In this document: piece by piece, positions 43,997-52,754 of the stretch
How the letters are laid out: each line of letters opens with the position of its first letter
Position numbering within the stretch: position 1 is the stretch's first letter
Assembly (NCBI GenBank): GCA_003762615.1
Contig: RIAZ01000031.1
Span: 1-64,000, forward strand
DNA: 64,000 bases
From: Muribaculaceae bacterium Isolate-037 (Harlan)
Lineage (GTDB): Bacteria; Bacteroidota; Bacteroidia; Bacteroidales; Muribaculaceae
Reading direction: 5' to 3'
Notes under the pieces: model-generated
What the model was told of the DNA's origin: nothing
Databases searched by the model: none
Seen by the model: only the letters and a program-made list of their open reading frames with translations
Program-made: the position numbers and the translations under genes

Positions 43997-46900
43997 TTAG
44001 AAGCTTACTGTCAAACCGGCTGTGAAGGCTTTCGTCAGAGGATATTTCTCACCATCGCTGCTGCCCATTTCCGGATCCCAGATTTTGAAGTTGGAGAATG
44101 TGAAGAGATTGGTTGCCTGTACGAAGAAACGTGCATTCTCGATATGGAGATTTGCAAGGAAATCTTTCGGAAGAGAATAACCGATCTCAAGGTTTTTCAG
44201 ACGCAAGTAGCTGCAATCGCGAGTCCAGAATGTGGAACTGCGGTAGTTGTTGTGAGTGGCATTACTCTCAAGAAGCACCATACGCGGATAAGAGGCGTTG
44301 GGATTCTCATTTGCGGGGATACCAAGTATTGCGGCTGTCTCTCTGTCAACCCAACGGTCTTTCACGAGATCATCAAATATCTGACCGTAACGGTCCTGGC
44401 TGAATGCCCACACTGCCTTGCCTTCCATGCTGACTGTGGCTTTGCCCGCACCCTGGAAGAGAACGTTGAAATCGAACCCTCTCCACATTGCCGACAAACC
44501 GACGCCATATATAAGGTTAGGACGATTGGTTGCACCGATTGCAACGATATCTCCATCATCCACGACACCGTCGCCGTTCACATCCTTATACTTGATATCA
44601 CCGGGCTGCACATCGCCATACATCTGCTTGGGATGGTTGCGGATATCCTCATAGTCTGCAAAAAGACCCTCTGCAATAAGACCGCGCACCTGATCCACAC
44701 GATAGCCTGTCTGATATTGATAGGGATAGACGTTGTTCTCCACGTCATAGTCCTCAATTGTGTTCTTACTGTAGGTGATGTTGCCACGCACTGTAAGATC
44801 CACCTCACCAAACTTGTTATGATAGGCAAAGTTACCATCAAAACCCTCCTGCTTCACAGAGCCTACATTCGCCATAGGAGCAGACTCCAGACCAAGAGAA
44901 CCGGGGAGGAAGTTACGCACCATATAGATGCCGGAACGACGCTCGCGGAAATAGTCAACAGTCATGGTAAATGAGTTGTTGAACAGAGCTATATCCACGC
45001 CGATATCCTGCTTTTTCGCTACCTCCCAAGTCACGTTGTTGGAGGCAAGTCCGGTGTAGTGTATACCCTGTGTATAGTCGAAACGTGTCGGAGAACCCGT
45101 TGTACCAAAATTATATATACCATTAACTATCATGCCATTTTTATCCCGAATATAATCAAGCGTGTAGAGATACGGGAAACGGACGTCGCCACAATTGTCG
45201 TTGCCGACCTTACCCCATGAATAGCGGATCTTAAACATATCAAGCCATGTGAGGTTCTGCATAAACTTCTCGCGGTCTAATGCCCAACCCACGGAGAATG
45301 CGGGGAAGAAACCGAAACGGTGTCCGTCAGCAAAGTTTTCCGAGCCATTGTAGCCAAAGTTGAAGTCTACGAAATAGCGGTAATCATAATTGTAAGCCAC
45401 CTGACCGGCAAACGCAAGATTCTTGCGGCTCACACTATTCTTGATGTCGTCACCGATATTCTGGGTCTGGATATTGTCATCCCATGTATATTTGAGGTTG
45501 CCGGTCACATTGTGTCCGTTGAACTCACGGTTATAAGAGAGGAGGAGGTCAAGGAATGTGCGGCGCGAACCCTCATTATAGGAAGACTGTGTCATATCCC
45601 ATTTATTTCCGATCTTATCAAAGATAATCTCACCCGTATCCTTGTCGCGACCATTAGCATACCATCTCTCAGGCATCTGGATATGATCAATAGAGTTACT
45701 GTTATAAGTATCATAACCGAAGCGACCTGTAAATTTAAGACCCTGTGTGATGAAATTAAGATCCTGTTCCAGCGAGACATTGTTCTGTAGATTGTTATTC
45801 CACATTGTCTTGTAACCGGTCTGAGTGGTCATAACCCACGGGTTGGAACGGGCATCGTCTCGGTTCATGTTGATCATCGGGACGTAGCCGTTGCTATACA
45901 TCACGGGAGTAAGTATGGCATTATAGCCGAAGAGGGATTCCCATACATGGTCATCACCGTAGCCCGGAGCATTCTGCGTGGAGAGGTCGCCTGCTGTACC
46001 TATTCTGATAAGCGTTGTCGGGGTGGCATTGATATCGAGGTTCACGCGATAGTTCCATCGTCCGTAATTGGCATTCGTGTTATACTTATCCTTCAGTGTG
46101 GAGTCAGTCTTATACATACCGCCATCGTTGACGTATGACACTGATGCGAAGTAACGTGCAGTCTTACCACCGCCGCTGATGTTGACGTTGGCACGATAGC
46201 TCATTGAACCATCCTTCAGAAGAAGGTCTTTCCAATCCACGTTAGGATAAAGGTCGGGGTCAAGACCGTTTGCGAAAAGCTCCATCTCCGCCGGAGTGAA
46301 GTAGATGCCCTGGCTTCTTGTCACGCGAGCCTCATTCAACAGACCGGCGTAGGTGAGACCATCCACAAATTCCGGAGTCTTCGTGCGACTGTTGTAGGCA
46401 GTCTCGAATTTAGCATTCACGTTGATTTTACCCTCCTTACCATGCTTGGTGGTGATAAGTACAACGCCGTTCGCACCCTTTGAACCGTAGATTGCAGTGG
46501 CGGAAGCATCCTTCAGCACTGTAAAAGTCTCGATATCCTCGATATTTAGGTCGTCGATATTCTCACGCTCAAAGCCGTCCACAAGTATATAAGCCGATTT
46601 CTTGGCTCCGAAAGTAGAGATACCGCGAATCCAGAACTCTGACTTGTTCTTGCCCGGCTGACCGGAAGTCTGCATTGCCAACACACCCGGCACATTACCT
46701 GCCAATGCATTTGAGAGGTTTGATGTGCTGAAATGCTTCATGTCATCTACATTTACATTCGTCACTGCACCGGTCACAGTAATCTTCTTACGATTACCCA
46801 TACCTGTCACCACCACCTCATCAAGTGCACCCTGCATCGGGTCAAGATAGATCTGATTACCCTTCTCACGCAGTTTGCCGATCTGAAGCTCCTTAGGCTC

Positions 46901-47131
46901 CATGCCCACGTAGGATATCACAAGGAATTTCGACTTCTCCGGTATATCAATTGAGAAGTTACCATCAATGTCAGTGGTCACACCTACAGATGTGCCTTTC
47001 ACCATCACCGTAGCACCGATCAGCGGTTCATCATCTCCGACCGCCCATACGGTACCGGTGTATATTTTTGCCATTGCCAAGCCCGACGTCAGCGACAGTG
47101 CTGTGGCAAGTGTTATTATTCGTTGTTTCAT
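43997..47131 (-). CDS. SusC/RagA family TonB-linked outer-membrane transporter
   Basis: 1044 residues with a signal peptide (ending at AMA). A carboxypeptidase-regulatory-like domain (about 23-100: YTGTVWAVGDDEPLIGATVM) is followed by the TonB-box-like segment ALDEVVVTGMG, the plug (about 115-225, ATAIYGSKGANGVVLITTKHG) and a 22-strand barrel. It imports the oligosaccharide captured by SusD. There is no extra N-terminal (anti-sigma-interacting) domain, which fits control by a hybrid two-component system instead. It starts 33 bases after the IPT/TIG lipoprotein gene. Confidence 0.95.
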   Translation of the reverse strand: MKQRIITLATALSLTSGLAMAKIYTGTVWAVGDDEPLIGATVMVKGTSVGVTTDIDGNFSIDIPEKSKFLVISYVGMEPKELQIGKLREKGNQIYLDPMQGALDEVVVTGMGNRKKITVTGAVTNVNVDDMKHFSTSNLSNALAGNVPGVLAMQTSGQPGKNKSEFWIRGISTFGAKKSAYILVDGFERENIDDLNIEDIETFTVLKDASATAIYGSKGANGVVLITTKHGKEGKINVNAKFETAYNSRTKTPEFVDGLTYAGLLNEARVTRSQGIYFTPAEMELFANGLDPDLYPNVDWKDLLLKDGSMSYRANVNISGGGKTARYFASVSYVNDGGMYKTDSTLKDKYNTNANYGRWNYRVNLDINATPTTLIRIGTAGDLSTQNAPGYGDDHVWESLFGYNAILTPVMYSNGYVPMINMNRDDARSNPWVMTTQTGYKTMWNNNLQNNVSLEQDLNFITQGLKFTGRFGYDTYNSNSIDHIQMPERWYANGRDKDTGEIIFDKIGNKWDMTQSSYNEGSRRTFLDLLLSYNREFNGHNVTGNLKYTWDDNIQTQNIGDDIKNSVSRKNLAFAGQVAYNYDYRYFVDFNFGYNGSENFADGHRFGFFPAFSVGWALDREKFMQNLTWLDMFKIRYSWGKVGNDNCGDVRFPYLYTLDYIRDKNGMIVNGIYNFGTTGSPTRFDYTQGIHYTGLASNNVTWEVAKKQDIGVDIALFNNSFTMTVDYFRERRSGIYMVRNFLPGSLGLESAPMANVGSVKQEGFDGNFAYHNKFGEVDLTVRGNITYSKNTIEDYDVENNVYPYQYQTGYRVDQVRGLIAEGLFADYEDIRNHPKQMYGDVQPGDIKYKDVNGDGVVDDGDIVAIGATNRPNLIYGVGLSAMWRGFDFNVLFQGAGKATVSMEGKAVWAFSQDRYGQIFDDLVKDRWVDRETAAILGIPANENPNASYPRMVLLESNATHNNYRSSTFWTRDCSYLRLKNLEIGYSLPKDFLANLHIENARFFVQATNLFTFSNFKIWDPEMGSSDGEKYPLTKAFTAGLTVSF

Positions 47132-47164
47132 GTATTAAATGGATAGTTTTGTTTCAGTTCCGTA

Positions 47165-48736
47165 TCAATTCTCTTCAGGAGTGTCATCTCCGTTCTCGTT
47201 ATCATCGGGGTCCGGCACAACAATGCTGTTTTCCATCTCTTTACCAATGTAGCGGATACGACGGTTGTTATGGTCGAGCACGTAAAACATATCACGCTTC
47301 TCGTCATACGCTATACCGGTGACATCACGGAAACGTGCTGCCTGACGGAGGTCGCCATCCTCTGTGCCCCAGATGTTGCCGTTGGTAGAGGGGGCGCGAC
47401 CGGCGTATGTGCGGACAAGACCGTCGGGAGTGATATAGCGGATGCAGAAATTAGTGCAGTCGGCGAAATAGAAATCGTAGACATCCTCTCTGCCCTCTGC
47501 CTCATATTCCGGATTCTTCACAAACACACCCTGATAAGGTCTGCTAAGACGGGCGTTTGTACCTACTGCGTCAACCCAACCTCCATGACTGAGATCACTG
47601 TTAAAGCCAACTACAGTATAAGGTGTGGTGAACTCCTTCTTAACCTCGTCATAGTCCGTGCGGAGAATATAGTTGCGGTTGATGACTGTCAGATAGGCAT
47701 ACTTGCCGGAGGGATGGATTGTAGTCTGGAACTCGTAGGAGGGATCCTGAATCTTGAATAGCTCACGGAATGCTCCGTCATCAAGATAACCGGTCCATTC
47801 CTTAGGTTCCTCACCCTCTTCTGTCGGCTCGAATGATTTGAAATAATCATCAAGATTCATACGGAAGAGCTGACCACCCTCATAGCTGTTGAAATAAACC
47901 TCACCATTGACAGGATGGACTGCCACACCGTTACACTGCTTGTATGCCACAAGCGACTGGCAAGACGACTTGTCGGAGAATGTGCCGTCGGCATTTCTTG
48001 TCACGATCCATACGCTCGTCGATTTTGTGCCGTTGTCAGCACGGTCGGTCGACACAAGCATATACTTGCCGTCGTTGGAGAATGCGATGTTACGCAGACG
48101 CTGGTTCTGGAATTTGTTGGAGCTCATCAGGCGGCTGCTCTCGCGTTTCTCGAGATCAAGCTGAGCTAAGAATCCCTCACCACGGTCGTATGCGATATAG
48201 ACACGGTCGGGATAGAGAGGGTCGATAGCCATACATCCCTCGGAATTGAAACCGGAGCAGATATCAAAAGAACCCCACACCTCTCCCTGGCTGTCATTCT
48301 CATTCTGATAGCCGCATAAGGTGCCCACCACGGATTTACGCTCGTAATTGAATTTCTTGTCGGAGACAACGGAATGTACCTTGCCATCCTTATCGATGAT
48401 CGTGACCTCCACCTCGCCGGAGAAAGCTCCCGACGGCACGAAGCCATACATTTTGTCAGACATCACGCTGACGAGCACTGCCTGCTTGCCACCGATTTTA
48501 AGCGACACCATACTCTTGTCGGTGCCGAAATTACTACCTTTCACAATAATCTGATCCTGGTAACCGCCACTCTCGGGAGTGAACCCGGTCACTGTCACCG
48601 GTCTGGTAGGATCGAACGGAACAGTCGTATCGACTTTCTCATCGCTCTTACATGAAACCGCAGCTATGGCAAGAAGTCCTATAAAAGCCCCCTTCATGCA
48701 GTTTCCAAGAGTTTTTCCAATGGTTGAAATATTCAT
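47165..48736 (-). CDS. IPT/TIG and NHL beta-propeller lipoprotein
   Basis: 523 residues. Lipoprotein signal (AIAAVSC). An IPT/TIG immunoglobulin-like domain covers about 45-130 (VTGFTPESGGYQDQIIVKGS, NFGTDK). A six-bladed NHL-type propeller covers about 150-500 (PLYPDRVYIAYDRGEG; PYQGVFVKN; RFRDVTGIAYDEKRDMFYVL). An acidic tail DPDDNENGDDTPEEN ends it. Proteins like this are surface components in SusCD loci and probably bind polysaccharide. It is cotranscribed with susC. Confidence 0.85.
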   Translation of the reverse strand: MNISTIGKTLGNCMKGAFIGLLAIAAVSCKSDEKVDTTVPFDPTRPVTVTGFTPESGGYQDQIIVKGSNFGTDKSMVSLKIGGKQAVLVSVMSDKMYGFVPSGAFSGEVEVTIIDKDGKVHSVVSDKKFNYERKSVVGTLCGYQNENDSQGEVWGSFDICSGFNSEGCMAIDPLYPDRVYIAYDRGEGFLAQLDLEKRESSRLMSSNKFQNQRLRNIAFSNDGKYMLVSTDRADNGTKSTSVWIVTRNADGTFSDKSSCQSLVAYKQCNGVAVHPVNGEVYFNSYEGGQLFRMNLDDYFKSFEPTEEGEEPKEWTGYLDDGAFRELFKIQDPSYEFQTTIHPSGKYAYLTVINRNYILRTDYDEVKKEFTTPYTVVGFNSDLSHGGWVDAVGTNARLSRPYQGVFVKNPEYEAEGREDVYDFYFADCTNFCIRYITPDGLVRTYAGRAPSTNGNIWGTEDGDLRQAARFRDVTGIAYDEKRDMFYVLDHNNRRIRYIGKEMENSIVVPDPDDNENGDDTPEEN

Positions 48737-48830
48737 AAATGTAGGTTTAAATAAGTAGTATTTTCAATTTCAGATAGTGTCTGAGTCGCGCCTCTGCCGG
48801 CACACGGTCAGAAAGCGCGACCCAACAACC

Positions 48831-51347
48831 TTATTTTCCAAGTTTCTCAGCCAATACAGGCATCCAGTGTCCGCCGATCACCGAGCGCGCCATGAATCCG
48901 GTCTTACGTCCGGTCACCGTGTCATACCAGTCGCTGATAGGCACGCGGGTCTCAGTCTCGTTGACGTAATCATATAGCGGCTCGATAAATTTGCCGAGAG
49001 TCTTCTTGTCGGGCGACATTGCGGCAGTCCACATGATCCAGTCGCTCTTTGTGTAGTCCTTGCGGCAGTCGAGCGGCAGACCATACTGATTCTGCTTCTT
49101 CAGATAGTAAGCCACCTCGGCAGGCATCACGTGAGCAGGGAATATACCGGTGCTCCAGAGCTTATCCCACACCATGTTGTATTTCTGGCTCCAGGTGTTC
49201 TCCCTGTCGAAAGCAAGACGGTAGTGAAGATCACCCTTCTTACCTTCGGCTGCGGATGCCTCCCATTTTGCAGCCATATCCTTTGCAATCTTGTTGTATT
49301 TCTCGTATGTAGCCTTGTCGCCGCGAAGAAGAGCGAGTTCAGCATATCCGGCGATACCCATGATAGCCTTTATGGAGAGGTTGGCATTGTGTGCCCAGTG
49401 TCCGGCGAAGTCGTCAGTACAGAGCTGGTTCTCCGGATCCTGTCCGTTCTCCACGAGATAGTCTGTCCATGTGGTGAGGATATCCCAGTAAGGCTCGGCA
49501 TAGTTGGCATTGCCGTCGAGCTTGCAGCACATCGCTATAAGGGTAAGCATATTTCCGGCCTCCTCCAAAGGCATGTCGCCACCATATACCTGACCGTTAG
49601 CCTTGGGATACTGACCGAGGTCGTGAGCCGCGAAAGGCTTGGTCCAACGACCCGAACGGCTATAATCAAGGATAGAAGTCATCATCGCCTTCTGAAGGTC
49701 GGGATTGTAGACAAGGAAGAGGGGTGCCTCGGGATAAGTGAGGTCTACTGTGTTGACGCAACCGTTGGAGTCATTCTCCTTGGAGAAGAAGAGAAGAGTG
49801 CCGTTGTCATCAGTGAAGAGCTTGTGGGCTGCGATGACGTGGCGGTAAGAGCCGGAAAGAAGCTCGGCATATTTCTGACCACCTACGTTGAAGGCATCGT
49901 CATATATCCTGCGGTCAAGGTCGCGGCAACGGTTCATGATCTGGGCATACGAACCGTTGAGACGGTTGAACATGTCGAAGATGCTTACGCTTCCGTTGTG
50001 TGCCCAATATCCTTTGTAGCGTTTGAAGAAATATTCGATGTCGAAAATCTCATCATAACCCACCAAAGCATAGCTTGCTCCACGTTTTGTTCTGCCAAAA
50101 TCATGCACATAACCAAGCAGAGGATTCTCCGACGCATTCTTGGCTACGATCTCCTTCTTGCTTGCGGGGAGTTTGCCTGTACGCAGGAAGCTATCCTTTA
50201 TTGCGGCATCCGTATTCAGCGACACGGTGCCGTTGATAGCCGGCATATAGAAATAGCCCCAGTCGATGCAGATATGGTCGCCGGTCTTGGCAAGGATAGG
50301 CTGCTCGATAGTGCCTGTCTTCATATAAGCGACGCCGTTGTGCTCTTCAAGCGTGGAGATTGTAGACTGAGCCTGCTTGTTCTGCGCGATTTTGGGAGAG
50401 GCGGTGAGAAGAATCTGCACGTCGTGCTCCTGACCATCGGTAGAAGTCACCTGATATGAGATATAGTTGATCGGGGAAGAGAGAAGGTCATAATCATCAA
50501 TCAGCATGGGGGCGGTGAACACGAGGTCAAGTTCCACCGGACCGCACTCAAACGTATAGTAAGAGGAAGTTGCAGTGACGTCCACGTCTTTCTGCACAGC
50601 CTTCGGAGTGCTGCTGTCTTCAACGCCGACATTGCGGTAGATACCGAAATCGGTAAGTGCGCCACCACCGTTGTTATGGCAATGAGATGCAATCACGTTC
50701 TTGCCGGGACGAAGGAGCTTGCGGATATCATCTGTAAGCTCAAGTTTCACCTCCTCCTTATGTTCGGCGGGACCTTGAGCCACCCTTGTGCCGTTGATGT
50801 AGATTTCGAAATTATCATCATGGGAATATACGAGGAACAGATCCCCCTGCAGGTCGGCGGGCTTCAGGTCAAACTCTCTTCTTACGTAGAGGTCGCTGTT
50901 CTCCTCAGTCCACGGAGTGCGGATAAACTGATTCTCGTTCGAACCGAACGCACCCTTCCCCTCCTTCCATGAGTAATCGTTGTAGTCAGGGTTCATCCAT
51001 TTCCCCTCGGGAGCCTTGCGTGAATATTTACCGTTCCAAGCCATTTCATCGCCCATCGGCACCACGCTTTGGAACACAGTATTCTTCGCACCAAGGAAAC
51101 GGTAGTTCTTTCCGTCAACGCGAAGGATGCCTTCGAGAGGCTTCTCATCGGAAGTCCAATGAGTCGGGCAGCCATCAGTAAGTTTGTCGTAGGGCGACCA
51201 TATAGAGAAATATGGGTCGGACACCACGAGCGGAACAGAGGGGAGACGGAGCTGCGTATCCTTGTAAGGTTGGAAAATCTCCGGTGTCTGGGCTGCCATC
51301 GGCATAACTGCAAATGCAGCCAGAGCACATTTCAAAAAGGTTTTCAT
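48831..51347 (-). CDS. Glutaminase-like glycan-locus protein (DUF4964/DUF5127/DUF4965/DUF1793)
   Basis: 838 residues with a signal peptide (MPMAAQ). DUF4964 starts at about 25 (YKDTQLRLPSVPLVVSDPYF). A galactose-binding-like jelly roll is inserted at about 125-235 (DNFEIYINGTRVAQG; NVIASHCHNNGGG). DUF5127 covers about 240-400, then DUF4965 and the alpha/alpha barrel DUF1793 (HDLGQYPKANGQVYGGDMPL, then LEEAGNML; LPLDCRKDYTKSDWIMWTA). Related proteins are named after fungal glutaminase A, but in Bacteroidetes glycan loci they probably act on sugars. It is paralogous to the N-terminal 840 residues of the protein at 59963. First gene of the leftward unit. Confidence 0.85.
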   Translation of the reverse strand: MKTFLKCALAAFAVMPMAAQTPEIFQPYKDTQLRLPSVPLVVSDPYFSIWSPYDKLTDGCPTHWTSDEKPLEGILRVDGKNYRFLGAKNTVFQSVVPMGDEMAWNGKYSRKAPEGKWMNPDYNDYSWKEGKGAFGSNENQFIRTPWTEENSDLYVRREFDLKPADLQGDLFLVYSHDDNFEIYINGTRVAQGPAEHKEEVKLELTDDIRKLLRPGKNVIASHCHNNGGGALTDFGIYRNVGVEDSSTPKAVQKDVDVTATSSYYTFECGPVELDLVFTAPMLIDDYDLLSSPINYISYQVTSTDGQEHDVQILLTASPKIAQNKQAQSTISTLEEHNGVAYMKTGTIEQPILAKTGDHICIDWGYFYMPAINGTVSLNTDAAIKDSFLRTGKLPASKKEIVAKNASENPLLGYVHDFGRTKRGASYALVGYDEIFDIEYFFKRYKGYWAHNGSVSIFDMFNRLNGSYAQIMNRCRDLDRRIYDDAFNVGGQKYAELLSGSYRHVIAAHKLFTDDNGTLLFFSKENDSNGCVNTVDLTYPEAPLFLVYNPDLQKAMMTSILDYSRSGRWTKPFAAHDLGQYPKANGQVYGGDMPLEEAGNMLTLIAMCCKLDGNANYAEPYWDILTTWTDYLVENGQDPENQLCTDDFAGHWAHNANLSIKAIMGIAGYAELALLRGDKATYEKYNKIAKDMAAKWEASAAEGKKGDLHYRLAFDRENTWSQKYNMVWDKLWSTGIFPAHVMPAEVAYYLKKQNQYGLPLDCRKDYTKSDWIMWTAAMSPDKKTLGKFIEPLYDYVNETETRVPISDWYDTVTGRKTGFMARSVIGGHWMPVLAEKLGK

Positions 51348-51569
51348 TTGGTAAGCTCGAATTTATTATTACGTTTTTTATTTTCCTGATTAAGTAATCT
51401 ACTGAATATCCCGATGAGTTTTTCAAAAGAGTTTTCCATCGGAAATCGGATGCAAATTAACCGAATTATTAACCATATTAATGAAAATCCCTATTCATAT
51501 TACTATAAAATCTGTTCAAACGCACCACAACTCAACCATGTAGACATTTTTGGCATTATCCGATACAAA

Positions 51570-51601
51570 TTTGCACAAGTCAATATGAATTACTATTTTT
51601 G
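51570..51601 (+). promoter_or_regulatory. Promoter of the GH43-like lipoprotein gene
   Basis: TTTG (51570-51573), 20 bases, TATTTTTG (51594-51601): near-perfect consensus. The predicted start near 51608 leaves a leader of about 12 bases. The divergent leftward promoter in 51348-51569 is not clear to me. Confidence 0.7.
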
Positions 51602-51619
51602 CCACAAATTAATAAGCTG

Positions 51620-52636
51620 ATGAATAAACTCGCATTTGCCTTTATCGCCATGTTTACTCTTCTCGGTTGCACTTCCGGGAAAACGGATGGAGACCGGATG
51701 ATTCTTTTCAAATCGAAAGCCAATCCATTCATCACTCTTATCGACAGCACCTACTATCTGACCATGCAGAACGAATCTGTCGACTCAATTCTTCTCTATT
51801 CTGCAAATTCGGTAGAGAAATTGCCGGAATCGACACCCTCCCTGGTGTGGACCTCCACAGGGAAGGAGATGAGCAACATCTATTCTCCGGAGATACACCG
51901 CATAGATGGGAAATGGTATATATATTTTGAGGCTGATAATTCCTTGAATACCGACACACATCAGATATACGTGTTGGAGAATAGCTCACCCGACCCCATG
52001 ACGGGGGAATGGATCCCTCGCGGACCACTGGTCACCGACCCGGAATGGAATTTCGGACTTCACCCCTCCACCTTCGTTGTCGGCGGACGCCGCTATCTTC
52101 TCTGGTCAGGCTGGCAGAAACAACGCGCGGAGACCGAGACGCAGTGCATATATATAGCGGAGATGGAGAACCCTTGGACACTGAAATCCCAACGAGTCAT
52201 GATCTCCTCACCTAAGTATGAGTGGGAACGCCAATGGATAAATCCCGACGGGAGCCGCACCGCGTATCCAATCTACGTGAATGAAAATCCTTTGGCAATG
52301 ATTTCGCCGGATGGTAAGACTGTCGTGGTAGGATATTCGGCAAGCGGGATATGGACGGTATATAATGTGCTCGGACTGCTGCATGCCGATGCCGACAGCA
52401 ATCTCCTTGACCCCGATTCATGGAGAAAAGAGCCGGAACCATTCTTTGTGGCTGACGAGGCAAGCGGATTGTTCGGATGCTCAAATATATCCGTAACCCC
52501 CTCCGCGACAAAGGGTGAATATGATCTTGTGTATCAGGCGAAGCACTTTGATGAACGCAACCAGCCGGTCAACGACGTGAGGTGGAAAAGAATAAAATGG
52601 GGCGACAACGGACTGCCCGACTTCGGCACCCCATAA
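51620..52636 (+). CDS. GH43-like beta-propeller lipoprotein lacking the usual catalytic base
   Basis: 338 residues from the ATG at 51620 (a TTG further up is less likely). Lipoprotein signal with LLGC. A five-bladed propeller like GH43: the first blade reads SKANPFITLIDSTYYLTMQ, where active members have A-D-P, so the base Asp is Asn. The general acid is kept in YSPEIHRIDGKWYIYF, and YVNENPLAMI stands where NEGP is usual. It could be a binding protein or an unusual hydrolase. Single gene, divergent from the susCD unit, convergent with the HTCS gene. Confidence 0.8.
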   Translation: MNKLAFAFIAMFTLLGCTSGKTDGDRMILFKSKANPFITLIDSTYYLTMQNESVDSILLYSANSVEKLPESTPSLVWTSTGKEMSNIYSPEIHRIDGKWYIYFEADNSLNTDTHQIYVLENSSPDPMTGEWIPRGPLVTDPEWNFGLHPSTFVVGGRRYLLWSGWQKQRAETETQCIYIAEMENPWTLKSQRVMISSPKYEWERQWINPDGSRTAYPIYVNENPLAMISPDGKTVVVGYSASGIWTVYNVLGLLHADADSNLLDPDSWRKEPEPFFVADEASGLFGCSNISVTPSATKGEYDLVYQAKHFDERNQPVNDVRWKRIKWGDNGLPDFGTP

Positions 52637-52663
52637 TCACCAAATCCACGAGGAAATTTAACG

Positions 52664-52722
52664 ACCACGGAGAACGCAGAGAAAAATAAAAAAATCTCTG
52701 CGCTCTCCGTGTTCTCCGTGGT
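52664..52722. repeat. Palindromic repeat C with a 9-base insertion
   Basis: Left arm ACCACGGAGAACGCAGAGA (52664-52682). The right arm is its complement interrupted by CTCTCCGTG (52703-52711), itself a partial copy of the arm. Same family as repeats A and B. It lies between the stop codons of convergent genes, where it may act as a bidirectional terminator. Confidence 0.8.
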
Positions 52723-52754
52723 GTATATATATATATCGCCGTCTCTGTGGTGGA

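Noticed and set aside
49131..50459. Long plus-strand open frame (442 codons)
   Set aside because: Lies wholly antisense to the glutaminase-like gene at 48831-51347, which has a signal peptide and full domain homology. The frame has no recognisable motif.
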